A stretch of DNA of 64,000 bases from positions 65,799,144 to 65,863,143 of the forward strand of contig NC_079507.1 in NCBI RefSeq assembly GCF_030052815.1. The letters are read 5' to 3'. Source of the stretch: Hevea brasiliensis (taxonomy: Eukaryota; Streptophyta; Magnoliopsida; Malpighiales; Euphorbiaceae). Positions 12,573-26,459 of this stretch are shown here, piece by piece. The position numbers and the translations under genes are program-made. Position 1 is the first letter of the stretch, and each line of letters begins with the position of its first letter. A model generated the notes under the pieces. That model was not told where the DNA came from. It did not search any database and was given only the letters and a program-made list of their open reading frames with translations.

Positions 12573-15500
12573 ATGGTCACCAAGTTCTTCCTCAGACCCA
12601 ACTCTGTTCCCCTTACCGTCGTCTCCCCAACCCATTTGTTCCTCTTCCCTAAACCCCTTCTCTCCAAGTTCACCATTAGTTCTCTTTTTTCGACAGCTAC
12701 TCAGGCAATAATCCCAAACCCAAAAGCCCTCCCCTATGGACCCTCTCTTCTCAAAGGAAAAATCCCATTTCAATACTCACAACAACAGCAGCAACAAGAG
12801 CAATACTGCCAATCCCAATTTGGTATAAAACTGCTTAATGTGGACAAACAAAGCCAGGACGATGATAAACAAGAGGACCATAATGATGGTGATAACATAA
12901 TGGACGAGGAAAAATTCACTCGGGTCTTTGACATAGCTGCGCTTCGACTCCCTGCCAAAGATTGTTTTGCTCTGGAGAGCAGACTTCGTGGCCATTTATT
13001 GAATTGGCCGCGGATTCGCAACATTGCTAGAGTGCCTGGAGATGAAGTGGAAGAAGAGCTCGTGCCTTTCTTGGGAGCCACCCAAAATGGGAACACAGAT
13101 GAGGAAGGAAATTTTGATGCATTGAATCGAAGGATCTACGGGAGAGCCGAGGGAGATGGTGAAGAATTAAGTCCTGTTTTGTATCGGGAAAGATTAGCAA
13201 AGGAGTTCAATTCAAGGGGGTTTGTTAAGTTCAGGAATTTAGCTAAGATTTCGAGGCCGCCAAGGAAGAAGAGAAAGGGAGGAGAAGGAGAGGAGACGAT
13301 GAAAGAGAGAAATAAGAGGAAGGGGAGAGATGAATTTTATATGGTGGAGGTCGTGGAAGAGGATGGCGGAGAGGATTGGAAAGGGTTATTGGGGGATGAG
13401 TTTAAGGGAAGAAGCAAATGGAGGGGTTCAACAAGGTTGTTGCTTTTGGATGAGAGCTACGCAGATAAGGGAGTGGAGGATTTGCCTCAGGCTATCAAGG
13501 TGGCTAATCCAAATGCCTTTGGAACTTTGTGATTCAATTTCATGTTTTTTTTATTTTTTATTTTTATTTTTTTATCTTAATAGCATTTGTATTGCTCTTG
13601 TTTGTGCCTTAGGTGTTATATTGTTTCTTGTCATAATTCAGTAATGTCAGTCCCTTTTCTTATCCAATTGGCTGTCCGAAAAGTTCACTTTTTGTTATTA
13701 TACTTCAATGTTGCTTCATTAGTTGATTTTGGTGTATTATAGTTAGGTAGCATTTCTGTTGTTCTACTTAATACTTTGTGTGTTTTACAAAAATGTAGGA
13801 TGATAATCAATAATGTGATTATATTTTCTTACATTGTTGAAAAGAAAAGATAGGTGGTTCAATGATTTGTTTAGAAAATTGTCTTTATTGATTGTCTTAT
13901 ATACACCCTTGCCTTGCTTTCCATGATCTCTGATCTTTCCTTTAGTGTTTTTTGTGATGCTCTGCAGGCTCTGTAAGGTAGTTAAATGTTGTTCCTTTAG
14001 TTATCTGGGTAAAGTATTGTCAACAAACTTGTAAGGATGTGATTGGCTATCATACAGTAATTCACATGTTGCCCTGCTTTTAGCTGGAGAGTCGAGGCCT
14101 TCTATTACTTGAAAATTCTGTATGAATAAGTAATTTTTCTATACTATATTCACTTTGCCAATAATATTAAAGTGGCTGATGCTCTTTCCCTATCTTTTAT
14201 TGTGCACCATGTTGGTGTAGGAAACACTGGGATTGGTATCATCCTATACCTTATAGCCTTAATTGCAGTTGCCCCATGGAGCTTAGTCTGAATGACCACA
14301 TCATCAATGCTCCTTTATATAAGTGATCATGATAAGCTTCATTGTTATATCTTTTTGCATTACAGCTAACGTGATCATCCTGTTCTTCAGGTGGCTTTAA
14401 AAGAATCTATGAGAGAAAACTCAACTTCTACCTTTGAGCTTATTAGATGCAAGCTGATTTTGTTTTATGATTACTGGCAGATGAATGAGGTATTTCTCGC
14501 CAAACTACTAGTACCCTTTTCTTGTGTGTCTGCCCATTTGTTTTGACTGTTCATATTTACCTCTACACTAGAGGAGGTAGATTGATTCTTTCAAGTGAAT
14601 TTTGAACTCATCAAGCTGATACTATATTGTCCTTTGATGAGAGAGTAGCAAGGTTCTGTAAGTTTCTCAGAAACTTCAAATTTCCTCATATTTATGCAGC
14701 TCTTGTGGGCCTTCAAATGAACTGAGTTATTAACAAAGACTTTGGGCTTGTTTTGGCTGGTTTATATGAAAATAAAGCAAGTTTAGAGATCTCTTTTGGG
14801 GTTGTTTATCTTTATTCTTGGTTTGATATAGGCTTGTGAACAGGATCAACAGGAACCTGATAACAAAATTTTGTATATTATACTACTGTTTAATTTTTGT
14901 TTGTATGATTTTTTACCTGTTTATTTTTAATCATTTATCTAAAAGGTATATTTTTAAGTAATTAAGGCTATCTTTAATTTGAAGTTCAAATTATGATGTT
15001 AAATGATCGAAACTTGAGCATGCATGCTTAAGGAAGTTGGAGTCAAGGTCAAGCTGACTTAAGCTTGAGCAGAGTCTGAACATTGTTTGAATAAAGCTGC
15101 TTGAATTGGAGAGATCCATTCATAAGCTGCAGCACTACACACTAATCCTTACCTAACTTCTTTTCATTGCCATTGCCAGGTCGGTTGTTGTAAAGGTGTT
15201 CAATAAATCACACCTGTAAACTATGGGGTCTTGTTGCTTTGAGAATTGCTGAAAGTTGCAAAATGACTGTGACTTCTAATAACTTTTGCAGGTCTTGGAG
15301 GGCTTGCTACCACAAGGTATGATTGTTCCATCAGCTTTCGAAACAATTGGGCACATTGCACACCTGAACCTGAGAGATGAGCATCTTCCCTACAAGAATC
15401 TTATAGCAAAGGTGCTTATTTCTTGATATTTGTAATTTTTACCATCTTGAAAATATACTGTAGAACTGAAAAGCATGTATATAAGTTGTTTAATAATGGA

Positions 15501-17888
15501 TGTATTATTCTTTTACAGGTAGTTTTGGATAAAAACAAGCCAAAGATACAAACTGTTGTAAATAAGATTGATGCCATACACAATGATTATAGAACAATGC
15601 AGCTTGAGGTTTTAGCTGGAAATTGCTCCCTTGTCACCATGGTAGTTGAGAATGGATTAAGATTCCAGGTTGATTTAGCAAAAGTGTATGTATGCTTTGC
15701 TCGCAACCTACTTTGGAATTCAACTGAAATATTCTGATGATTTGTTCTTATGTTATGTATCAACCAGATGAGGGTGCTTCTCTCTCTCTCTCTTGTTTAG
15801 TTTTAAGTTGGAACCTCCAACATGCATCCTGCAGTTGATGCTGTTTAGTAACTATCATTCTTTTGAAGTTCAGGTGGACCCATCGTTAGTGGTACTTCAA
15901 CAAATTTTGTTTGTGATTTATAGCCCCCAAAAGTCATTTTATAGGGTTTTTTTTTGTGGATTTTAGTTAGTTTTACATCATAAAATCCAAGTGCTCTAAC
16001 CACATAATTATTCAACCTCTTAAAACAGTGGCTGTACTGTAGAGGTCCACCCCTTAGGCGCCTAAAATGCTCTGTTTAATTTCTCATGTGGATATCTAAA
16101 GTTTCTTTTGCAACCACTGATGCCTTCTGATTTATTTTATCAATTTCTCAATACATAGAATGTATCCTGGATTGCCCATTTTATAGAATTATCTGATGCA
16201 CGTCTCATGTTAAACTAAGGGTGAAACTGAGAGTGGACTGTGGAGTAAAAAAAAGGAAATAAGTGGACTTAGGTATATTCCTTTGTGCAGGTATTGGAAT
16301 TCAAGGCTTGCAACTGAAAGACAAAGGCTTCTGAATGGCTTTACACGCAGTGATGTTGTTTGTATGTTGAATGTTCACCTTATTTGAGTTCATACGCATG
16401 CAGATTTCTATTGTTAAGCATCTATCTAGAGTTTTCAGCTTATGGATTGTCATATTTGATCACTAGATTAGTCCCCTGAGCCCTCGTGCCCTCCACAAAT
16501 AACAGCATTATCATTTGAAAGACCTTTTTATGGTTGTTCTCCAAAGCCATGCCAGTTATTTGGACAGTGGCTCTATTAATGTGCTCACTTGTTTCTTTTT
16601 ATGATCTGCTATTGAAGTACTGAATTGTTTCTTTTTGATAATATTTTTCGATTGATAGGTGATGTTTTTTCTGGTGTTGGTCCGATAGCTTTATCTGCTG
16701 CCAAGATAGTGAAACGAGTATATGCCAATGATTTGAACCCTCATGCAGTTGATTATCTGGAGAGAAATAGTGTTCTCAACAAGCTTGAGAGGAAGATTAA
16801 AGTATGATGGAGTGTCTCAGAAGTAAAAAGTTGGTGTAATCATCTCTTAACAATTCTGCTTTATGTTAAGGATCTTGTGTTGTCATTTTATAGGTCTTTA
16901 ATATGGATGGAAGGAGGTTCATTAATGCTGTGTTCTCAAGTGAGAAAGCTCAGACCATTACACAGGTGGTTATGAATTTGCCAAATGATGCATCAGAATA
17001 TCTAGGTGTGTTATATTCTCTTAATTCAACTCTTTCTTTTGTTCTTTTTAGCAACATTTAGATTCTAAGGTTGATCAAATAATGTAGTAATCTCGATTCA
17101 AGTAGAACATATACTTCCAATTTCCATTTCATGCTTTATTGTTATTAGGACTCATGAATGTTCTGGTGTTTTGTTATTTTTGTTTTGGACATCAAGAGTT
17201 GCATGAATTGTGAGAGAGAGATATATGCACCAATAATTTCTTTATTTTGTCTTGATTAGAACGTTTGGTTTCAAAGCAAGATTCAAGAAACTCAAGTTTC
17301 TTGTATAACCTATGGTAGGAAAGTTGTACTGTCAGACATTACTAATTCTATCATTCACATAGGTGAATGGGAGAATGACCAGGATAGCTGTAGCCTAGAA
17401 ACCTGACAGTTTCTTAAGAACAAATTTGAGAACTCTCTCTCACTATATTGTTGCCTCTATTGGCAGATGTGTTTAGGGGAATATTCAAAGATAACCACAA
17501 GAAGAGAGAATTTACTTTGCCAATGATCCATGTTTATGGATTCTCCAAAGCACGAGATCCAGAATTTGACTTTCATGAGGTATATAGCCTAAATCTTCTA
17601 AGGAATTTTTATATTTCTTTTTCCCTGATGGCAAGCTGAACTTAGTATACACATTCTGTTTACATCTCTCTTCTGCCCCTGATCTTCTGTTGTTTTTTTC
17701 CCCTTTATTTTTCTGAATTTGTTTTCTGATCAATGTAAATGTAGAGGATAAGAATTGCATTGACAGAGGTGGCAGTTGATGTAGAAATGCGTAGGGTACG
17801 CCTGGTTGCACCTGGAAAATGGATGTTGTGTGCATCATTTAGGCTTCCTGAGAGTGTAGCATTTGCAAATACTATGTTAAGTAAATAA
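12573..17888 (+). CDS. TRM5: tRNA (guanine(37)-N1)-methyltransferase, TRM5/Met-10+ family
   Basis: SAM-dependent enzyme making m1G37 next to the anticodon. Nine exons: 12573-13499, 14391-14489, 15292-15411, 15519-15685, 16291-16361, 16659-16801, 16894-17005, 17467-17579, 17745-17888, giving about 631 residues, close to Arabidopsis At4g27340 as I recall it. The N-terminus ([17 protein letters not shown]) is rich in Ser/Thr/Leu and free of acids for about 60 residues, so organelle targeting is plausible. A Q-rich run follows (CAG/CAA repeats near 12780). Core signatures are [51 protein letters not shown] motif [15 protein letters not shown], motif [20 protein letters not shown], and the catalytic-region MNLPNDA. 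It ends [17 protein letters not shown]. All junction phases fit. The first intron's donor is weak (AAG|GTGGCT). Confidence 0.93.
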
Positions 17889-20800
17889 GTCAAGTTCATT
17901 GCTATGAATCATTTTTGTCCAAATATATAACATGGCTCTGTCAGTTGTTATAGCATAATCAATTCGGATTCAGTGCTAGCATCTTACCATGAACTCAGTT
18001 TTGATTTAATTAACTTACAACCTCTAAGAATATTTGGGTGAACCTATGGACCAAAAATTGGCAGTCTTGTTTTACACGTGCGGCTGTGCCAATGTATACA
18101 AGATTGTCATCATACATGATATATGGTTTTGATGGTTTATTAAAACTGCAACAATTTACCTCAGAATTTGGAGTAGTACTGTACATTTTCCTCAAATTCC
18201 CAAATTTATTGAATTGCTATTCCTGTATGCTTGCTTGTTTCAAATTATCAATTCAGATTGAACATGGTTGGTATCTTCAATAACTCGGCTCCAAAGAGTG
18301 AATGCTTTTATTTCTTTTTCCTTTCTTTCTTTTGATTAATTGTATCAAGTGTCCAAGAGAGATATTTGCTGTAAAATTTCCACTTGAAAAGGGTACACAT
18401 TTTACCCAAATCATGGATCCATCTTGCTGTTCACGAATGCCATGCTTCAAATACAAAATATTCAGTAGCCCTGCTCCATAATTGTGCAAGATCATACATG
18501 TACAAGATTTCCTGCAGAACCCAAGTGCATCTCTTTGAAGAATATGTTTCTTTCAAAGCCAGTAAGGAGGCATCAATTGGCTTTTGCCCTTTCTCTGCTT
18601 AGAAAACAAGGATTATACATGAGAACAGATCAATTAAGCTTAAGGGAGATCGCTTATTTTCTTTTTCATTGGTGAGTTGCATTGCAATTTGCAAGTATCC
18701 TTTGTTCTATGCGCTAGACATCTGAGAGACATAATTTGCTTTGATGTCTGAGTCTTTATTTTGTACTGTCTTTTTTTTTTTTTTTCAGTCCCAACTCAAC
18801 TAACAAATGACAGCGACCTCTTCATGGATCAAATACACAGAAGTGTACATAAATGCTAGAGAAACATGAATATTTGATGCACAGATCTGTCCTCTTTGGA
18901 CGGCCCAGATCTATTCCCTCAAACGTTTGCATGCCCATTGATTTTGTCCCTTCAGAAACAGATCTTTCTGCAAGACACGTTGCCCTGACTGGCTATGTCA
19001 TATGGAGTTCTATTTAGGACTAAGGTCTGGGACAAGATGGTCTATGTGGGGTTGATGGGTAAGGGCAAAAATGGCAGGAGAAGGCAGAGAAACAGTCGGA
19101 GGAAAAAAGAAAGCAAATCTCAGTTCAGATTGAGATCTAAATAATTACATGCATCTGTGTGGTCCTTAATTGAGTTTCATTTGGGGATGGAGAGATGTGA
19201 GAGGATCTTTGGCTATTTTGTCCTAAAATGGTTAGATCTTTCACAAGTTGCATAAAGCCAAAACTAACAGTTACTTTAACTTCAGGCTTTCTTGGGGCAA
19301 CCTCCAGGAAACCAATGGAAAACATCAATGCTTGCCGCCTACCTCACTCTCTCTCTCTCATTTATATAACAAAACCCTTTCTCCACCAAAACATGCCCAT
19401 TAATGGAAATGGTTTTCCAATTATCATCTGCATAATTAAGCTATAAATGGCCAAGTGATGGGGGAAAGGAGAAATTGCAAGTGTGGAAAGTTCTCAACAG
19501 AGAAGGCTAACTATGTTTACATCAACAAGTTGCATATGCCTCCTTTTCATATTTCTTATTTTAGAAGCAAAGCAAGGGCTTTTTTTCCTAGTTATACCAC
19601 ACAACTTGTAGCTGGCTTACGAATTCAATATCTTAAGAGTTGCAGATTTTTAATATCACAGCTTGAAATTGGTGGCATATTGAAATCTTATGATTTTATT
19701 AAAGAACTCTCTGAGTTTTAATTTATAAGTTATAGTCATTAGTATATTATTACATAGAGCTACGTAAAAGTGTGCTATAAATAGAGTAAATAAAAAATAA
19801 AATGATCATAAAAATACTAATAAATAAAGTTTAATTAGTAATTGTGAAACTGATCCCCAGTCCCCGCTCATCATCATGGAAGAAAAACTGCATGTAGCAA
19901 TTGGCATGTACATAACACGCATTCACAATAATAATGCGCAAATCCCAATGTATTCCATGCAGGGCACAATCTGCTTCTCAGAACCCGAGAATCCACCGTG
20001 TCTGCCTATACCCAGCAAGGCAGTAAACCCTTACACGTGTTCCTTCGCACGTGCCAACTATCCCCTCCCCAGCCGCCTCCTCTTCTCCTTCTCAGTTCTC
20101 GTCTCAGTACCACCAAATATAATCCCATGCATACATTTACGCCGCTAGCACTAGCATCCCAAAAGGTTTCCGCAGGACCACAAAATCAAACCATCATTGT
20201 TTTCGGTCTGTGATGATCGACTAATGGCCAATGGGCTTCATGGCCTCCAAAATCTAAATGCAGTGGAGGAAAAAAAAAAAAAGGAATCAAAGATCACTAT
20301 CATACGTGGCGAGACGTGATTGGCCGTTATGACTTGGGAGGACGGCGGCAGTAAGTACACCCTACCACCACTACATGCGTTTTCATGGCGATTAAGATCT
20401 TCTCCCAGACCCATGTTTCAGCACTTGTTCGTTTAGTCACGCGGTTTAGAGTTTTTTTTTTTGGGAACCCAAAATGCAAAACTACTTTCATAATTTACAT
20501 TTCGCATGTTGTCAATGATTTGGACACCCTCCCCACAAAATTCAAAAAAAAAAAAAAAAAATTTACCGTTAGAATATTTTCTTAGAAACATATTATGTAT
20601 GCCACAATGTTTTGTTTTTTAATTTTCACTATATATGTGTGAATTAGACTTAGTAATGTGATGTCTTTGGACTTAGTTCGATTTCAAAGTATGTGAATCT
20701 ATAAATTAATGTTTATATACAATAAAATTAGTAAGTTTTAATTCATTAATATTAAAATTTTTGCCAACACAATTATTGTACTGTTACTCCTCCATTAACA

Positions 20801-21593
20801 TGGAGGAATAATAGCTGTTTCAAGTGTGGCATAAGTTTGTTGGATACAATTATTTATGGTATATGGGGTTGAGATCCTTGGTTCTTTAATTACGTACATC
20901 AATCTCGTCTCTCTATGGCATGTTAATTAATTTGTAGCTCATGATGAGAACGTGCTTAAAGATTGATAATTTGAAGTGGGTATACCAAGTAGTAATGAAA
21001 GACATATTCTAAATATATAGGTCGACATTTTGGATTGCAATTAGCATCTAAAAGACCCTTTATTAAGTGTACTGTTCTATTAAGTAAATACAGGTAGGTA
21101 GATGATTGTTTATTTGTATACATATAACAAAATCCACATATAAAAAAAATAAAATATATGAAATTCGTATATTTTTATCTTGTGTTTATGATAGATAAAT
21201 TTAGATAAATTTTCGGCGTTAAATTATTTATGCTTGTAAGAGGGTGCATAATTTGCTATTCTATTAACAAACAGATTATGCAATAAGGCAATGAAATTTG
21301 GAATTCAATCTAAATTAGGATATATGATAAGAAAAAGTGTGTTAGAATTCATCAAATTAATGATTAAAAAAAAATACATATGGCTGTAGAATACCTTTTC
21401 TGGTGCAGATGGTGCATGTGGTGGTATCTATATATGCTGTGAAAGGATTCTGTGGATGTTAATGATAACTATATGCTGGTAATCATTTCCATTAAAAGAT
21501 TGGGATGCAGTGTGAAAATCAAGCATATCTGCTCACTTACTTGCTAATTTGGCTTCCTGTTCTTTGATAGCTCGGGCTTCATGCATGTGTTTT
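17889..21593. other. 3.7-kb intergenic region, no gene supported
   Basis: Short ORFs occur, but none shows a recognisable protein or a splice-consistent extension. The stretch 18800-19450 is compositionally mixed and could hold a TRM5 3' UTR or a non-coding transcript. 19860-20350 is GC-richer with several ACGTG-type motifs (20034, 20049, 20303). After 20590 the sequence turns AT-rich. No terminal repeats were seen. Confidence 0.4.
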
Positions 21594-22444
21594 GACACAT
21601 TCTTCCATTACCATTTTGTAAGTGCTTCTTCCTTACATTAGTGCATGCAAGCGTGTTCAATCTACCATCTGTGTTGTGTAATTTAAAATTCGATAAGTAT
21701 GAATAGAATAATAAATTCAGTGATTAGTTTGTAAAAAATTTAGTCAGATATATGAGTTGTACATTTAAATTTAAGTCGATACTTAAGGGATAAGAGTGTT
21801 GAACCACTTATATTAAACACCCATCCATTAATAGTGTATATGTAAATTTATATATATATAAAATAAAAAATTATAATTATGTTGCAAATTTCATTTTCTT
21901 AATTTCCTTGTATTTAAAAGAAATTAAAATAATATAAAAACTTAATTGGTTGAAAGAATATAGATAGGTAGGTTACCATATTAGAATGTACCACATGGAG
22001 TCAGCTTTTTGATGTTTCCAAATGTGAAGAAGGCATCATTGCAACCCTAGCTATACCATAGCCAGATTCATATATTCAAGACCAAATCTTACTCTCTATG
22101 ATTGCCCATAAACTCCACTCCCTCTTCTTTTTAATGCTTCATCTCCAAACACCCCTTTGATCATCACAAGATCACCACCATTGAAGTGACAGTATCCTGC
22201 AAAACATCAACTAATCTATTAGTTTTTCTCTTCTTTCTCTTCCACATAAGCAAGAAAAATATATATATTTTTTTACCGCAAAAATTAAAAAAAGAGCCCT
22301 AATCAGAATTTCCCATTTTGAACCAAACTGACACTGTGCTACAATACAAATCTGCTTTCTTGTTTTTACATTTTCCCCACAAGATAATACCGCTCATGCC
22401 TCCGACCGTGCCTGGTACAATTGGCTAATTATCTCAGATCGTAA

Positions 22445-22450
22445 CACGTG
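22445..22450 (+). promoter_or_regulatory. G-box CACGTG upstream of SPL copy 1
   Basis: A perfect CACGTG lies about 560 bases before the SPL copy 1 ATG, in aacacgtgtcaatgggccc, where it is followed by a TGGGCCC motif. The same block is conserved in unit 2 at 31790-31795. Its function is not shown by sequence alone. Confidence 0.4.
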
Positions 22451-22786
22451 TCAATGGGCCCAGGAGAAAAACAAATTTCCTCTTGTAGGGCCGTGTACTA
22501 CAATCTTCAGTGGACAGTTCACTTCAATTTGGGGAGTGCAATGCACGAGCAGTAACTGAGAATCGGATTACTCATTTGGCATTGTGTATTGAAAAGCAAA
22601 GGAGCTATTTCCACGATTATTTCGCTGTTTCCAGGGAGGCGCTTTTATGGAGGAGGAAATGTCACTGACCACAGTATATCTGGAAATAGCAATCACCTGT
22701 GACTGAACCATGGCCTCATGGCTTTTCGCCCAGGCTCATAACAGGTGCTTGTGCTAGTGCTAGCTTAACCGCTTAACCCACTTCTT

Positions 22787-22836
22787 TCCTCCTCCTCCTC
22801 CTCCTCCCCTCCTCCCTCCCTCTCTCTCTCTCCACA

Positions 22837-22885
<49 letters not shown>
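22787..22885 (+). repeat. Compound microsatellite (TCC)n(CT)n(AT)n in SPL copy 1 promoter/leader
   Basis: TCC repeats, then a short CT run, then (AT)n of about 47 bases (22839-22885), end about 120 bases before the ATG. In unit 2 the CT run is longer and the AT run shorter (32192-32228). The TA-rich run is the only TATA-like sequence near the gene, so it may set the core promoter. Confidence 0.8.
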
Positions 22886-22888
<3 letters not shown>

Positions 22889-23008
22889 ACATAGAGATAG
22901 GGTAAAAAGCACCATTTGTCTCTCATCAATCTCTAAAAATCCCAAGCTCTGTTCAAAACCAAACTCTTCTCTGTCTCTTTCTCTCCGAAAGGATCAGCCC
23001 AGACTTCA

Positions 23009-24762
23009 ATGGCTGCTTCACTTCCATTCTTCCTCATGGAGCAAAACCAAGGACCCACCAAAATCAACATTGAATCAGGTTCTTCCAAATCGGAGCCTGC
23101 AAGTAACCGTGGCAGAAAGCCCAACAAAGGTCCACCAGCTTGCAAGAAGCAACCCCAAAGAGGTATGGGTGTAGCTAAGCTAGAGAACCTAAGGTTCCAA
23201 GAACGATTGAAGCAGATGAAGGAAACCCAACTCGAGTCTTTTAATGTTCAATCCGCTCAGTCTATAGTGCCCGATCCGATTCACAGTGTTCCGATAAGTA
23301 AGCTGGCAGTTATGGTGTACCCATGTTTAATGGTGGTGGGTTTTGGGTTTTGACCAGGGTCTACTGGTTAAACGGATTGGGAATGGTGGGTTTGCTGAGT
23401 TGGAAATGATAGTCCTGGTTCGGTCAGTTCTTGGTGAATCCGTTTTTAGAGCTCCAGATATGAGTGTTCGTGGTGGGACTACTGCTGCTGTGTTAGGGAC
23501 CTCGAAAGAGCTCTCTTCAATGCCAAAGCTGATGCAGCATCACGAGCACAGTCCCTCTGATGTCTGCTTTAAGGTTTGTGTTTGAGGCTTTTCTTCTTAT
23601 TCTTCTTCTTCCTCTCGGGAGGCGATGGGCGCTCAATGAAATGAGTCCTTTCTGTTTGTTTCCGCAGAAATTATATATAAAAAAGAAAATGGAAGGAAAA
23701 CAACATTAATTTTGTGTTGCTCAAGCCTCAAACTTAACCATGTCATATTCACTATTGCCGTATTCTCGATTGAGTCTGAGAGATCTCTGTTCTCCCATAT
23801 TTTTAAATACCTTTTCCAATCCTTATGTCTATATTGCTCCTTTTTGTACAATTTTTTTTGGATATACTCGTGTGTCAGATTCCTCTGGTGCCTGCCTAAT
23901 TAATGTTTGACAGTTTCAGTGGTTTCTGTTTGGCTTCCCAGAAAGTGAGGAAAGTATAATAAAATAAAAGTTTTGAGTTTTCATTCTTCTTTCCTAAATA
24001 GATCTCAATTCTTAAACAAAGTAAGCCACATGGGTGGTTTTACGTACCAGACTGATCACTTGAGGGTTCTTTCATGTCCCGAATGAAAAAGCCTCAGCAT
24101 TTCTGGTTAAGTTATTATGTCTTTTATCTATATATTCTTCATGGATATATAGATTTTATCGTTATAATATTTGCTATCAATTGCTAATGTAAATCAATAT
24201 TTGTCGCAGAAGAAGAGATTCAATGAGGAGAATATAGGATATAATAACGGAATGAGAGAAAAGTTTGCAGAGATATCATCAACAATCAATGGTTCTGATT
24301 TTCTGGGACTGAATCCTGAAAATCACATCGACCTTAATGATCAAATGGGGGGATTTAGTACCAGAGCTGCAAGAAGTGCCTTGTACGCCAGTCATAACGA
24401 CAGTGAGGTAAATATAATAGCCCAAGCAAATAATTTTTATTTTCTCTTTGCGACTTTCACTGATGAATGTTAATTAATTTGTTTGGTTTATGTGGGTTTT
24501 GCAGGGTGTAGAGGTAGTGGCAATCCACAGGAAGGGAAACCCAACGAGTGGAAGTGTGTTGATGGAATATGAGTTTTTCCCAGGAAAAAAAAGTGGGAAA
24601 AGCAGTACGCGTTTCGAGGAAATGGAATTTCCTGCAGAAGCTTCAGTTGCATTAGCGGGAGGTGGTGAAGCTTCCTGTGTTACAACTTCTGATTACAGTG
24701 GTTGCAGTGCATCTAATGCTGCTTCTAATTCTGTTGATTTGTCCCTCAAGCTTTCATATTAG
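23009..24762 (+). pseudogene. SPL/NZZ: SPOROCYTELESS/NOZZLE copy 1, frameshifted in exon 1
   Basis: Same three-exon layout as copy 2: exon 1 23009-23573, exon 2 24210-24407, exon 3 24505-24762. Splice sites, exon 2 and exon 3 are essentially identical to copy 2, including the C-terminal EAR motif. Exon 1 is 565 bp against 573 bp. Between 23286 and 23452 there are five differences: a replaced segment (net -4), -1 in a G/T run, +2 after GAGTTG, -1 in a G run, and -4 before TTTTTAGAG. Reading from the ATG therefore stops after about 114 residues. The SPL box (RGRKPNKGP ... RGMGVAKLE) is encoded, but the remainder and the EAR motif are not in frame. It may be a disabled paralog, or a mis-called consensus caused by the near-identical tandem copy. 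Confidence 0.85.
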
Positions 24763-26459
24763 AGACAAAGAGCAATGTCTGTTTTGGTGCTTTTTGATAT
24801 CCGTGTCACTGTGTGTGTGTGATTACCCTATACCCTATAAACCCAAACCTTTTGTCTTCCATTTTGTCCTGGAACTGATACACCTACCAAAGGGGTGCAC
24901 CATATATGCTTTCTCTCTTCAAGATTGTCAGAACTGCTTAGCTTTTTGTAGTCTTACCATTGTTTCGCTTATAATCTATATCTTACTCTTCTAAATCTCT
25001 ATTAATTATTTATCACTAAGCTAGAGTTACTCTTATCAAGTGTTCATAGAATCTACAGGATGAGTAGCTATCTATATAGATATCATATTTATGTAAATAT
25101 TTCCAGATCCGACAAGTAACAAAACTTTTGGCTACCCATGTTTGGTGCTGTACCAGTAACAAATATACGAAAAGAATTTTTAGCTGGATGCATCAAATTA
25201 ATGTTGTTTTTCTTGTTTGTACATACTTTTGAAATGCTGTAACTGTAATCTTGCCCCATAGCATTAATCACAGTAACTATATAGTACTCTGCTACTTGCC
25301 TTGTACTATGCTTATCAAAAGAAAAAAAAAAAATCACTCTGCGTATAGCTTGTCATGCATTAGGTTGTTTAAACCTAATATCAGCATAAAAATAAGATAG
25401 CAAACATGAAAATTTATTATGAAGATGAGAAATAATAATAATATAACAAGAAATTAATCTGTACTACCTTACGTAGAAACAACTCTTTGCCTTTATATAT
25501 ATATATATATATATATATACACTTCAAGAGCTTTTGGTGTGTGGCACAAACCACAAACTCTCCGTCACTTCGTTTTTGGGTAGAATTTAAATAGACAGAA
25601 GGATTTGTGGTTTCTGTTATAGAACAAACACATCTAGTGGGGCTGAAACACAGAGAGCATCTCTCTTACTGTTTATGGGAGTCAAGCAAACTTTTATGGA
25701 GGCTTTAAGAACGTGAAAGATAGATAAAAAGCATGGCCGTAAAGACAAAGTTAAAATGTAAACCCTTGTTTCTTAACAGACATACTGGTGACTAGTAGCT
25801 GTGTAACAATGCTAGAAATTAGCTACTGATGAGAACTTCATTACAGATTATATATATATATATATATATATACTATATATATATATGTATATCTATATAT
25901 ATATAAGTAGATATCTCTGTGGGCACAGTATAGTACTATACTACCAGCTAGGTGGTATGCTGTGAGAGAAATGAGTAGTCTGTGTGTTTTTGTTGGTGGC
26001 ATTTTTTAGAGAAAGGCTGTGTAGGCTTTTTCTAATTCTAGTTTATTAGTTTGTTTGTTTGTTGCCTCTGTTTCAACCTCAGTTTTGTGTTTATTCTTAT
26101 ATTTCTTGTTCATTGCCTCTCTCTTTTTCTCTCTCTCATATTTGTGTTCTTTGTTATTTCCACATTTTTTTTGGCAGGTATTGGCTGCTTAGAACTCTCT
26201 TTTGTGATTCTTCTGTTATCGGTGATGATCTCTTTGTTGATGATATGAACATATTTTTATGGAATTATATACATTGTATCTAAAGTATCTCCTAGATCTA
26301 TGCAGTCCGTTACCCATATTTGCCAACCTGCTCCTAAAATCATAATTTTTAGAGCTCTAAATTTTAAAGAGCTGAATGACTTGGAATGTAGAGATGCTCT
26401 GGAAAGGAAATAGAATCCTGGAATTGACATATTGATCAATCTGCAAGCTTGGAGACGTG

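Noticed and set aside
12770..13096. Minus-strand 108-residue ORF opposite TRM5 exon 1
   Set aside because: Antisense shadow with poly-Cys/Ser from the CAG repeat; TRM5 is clearly on the plus strand.
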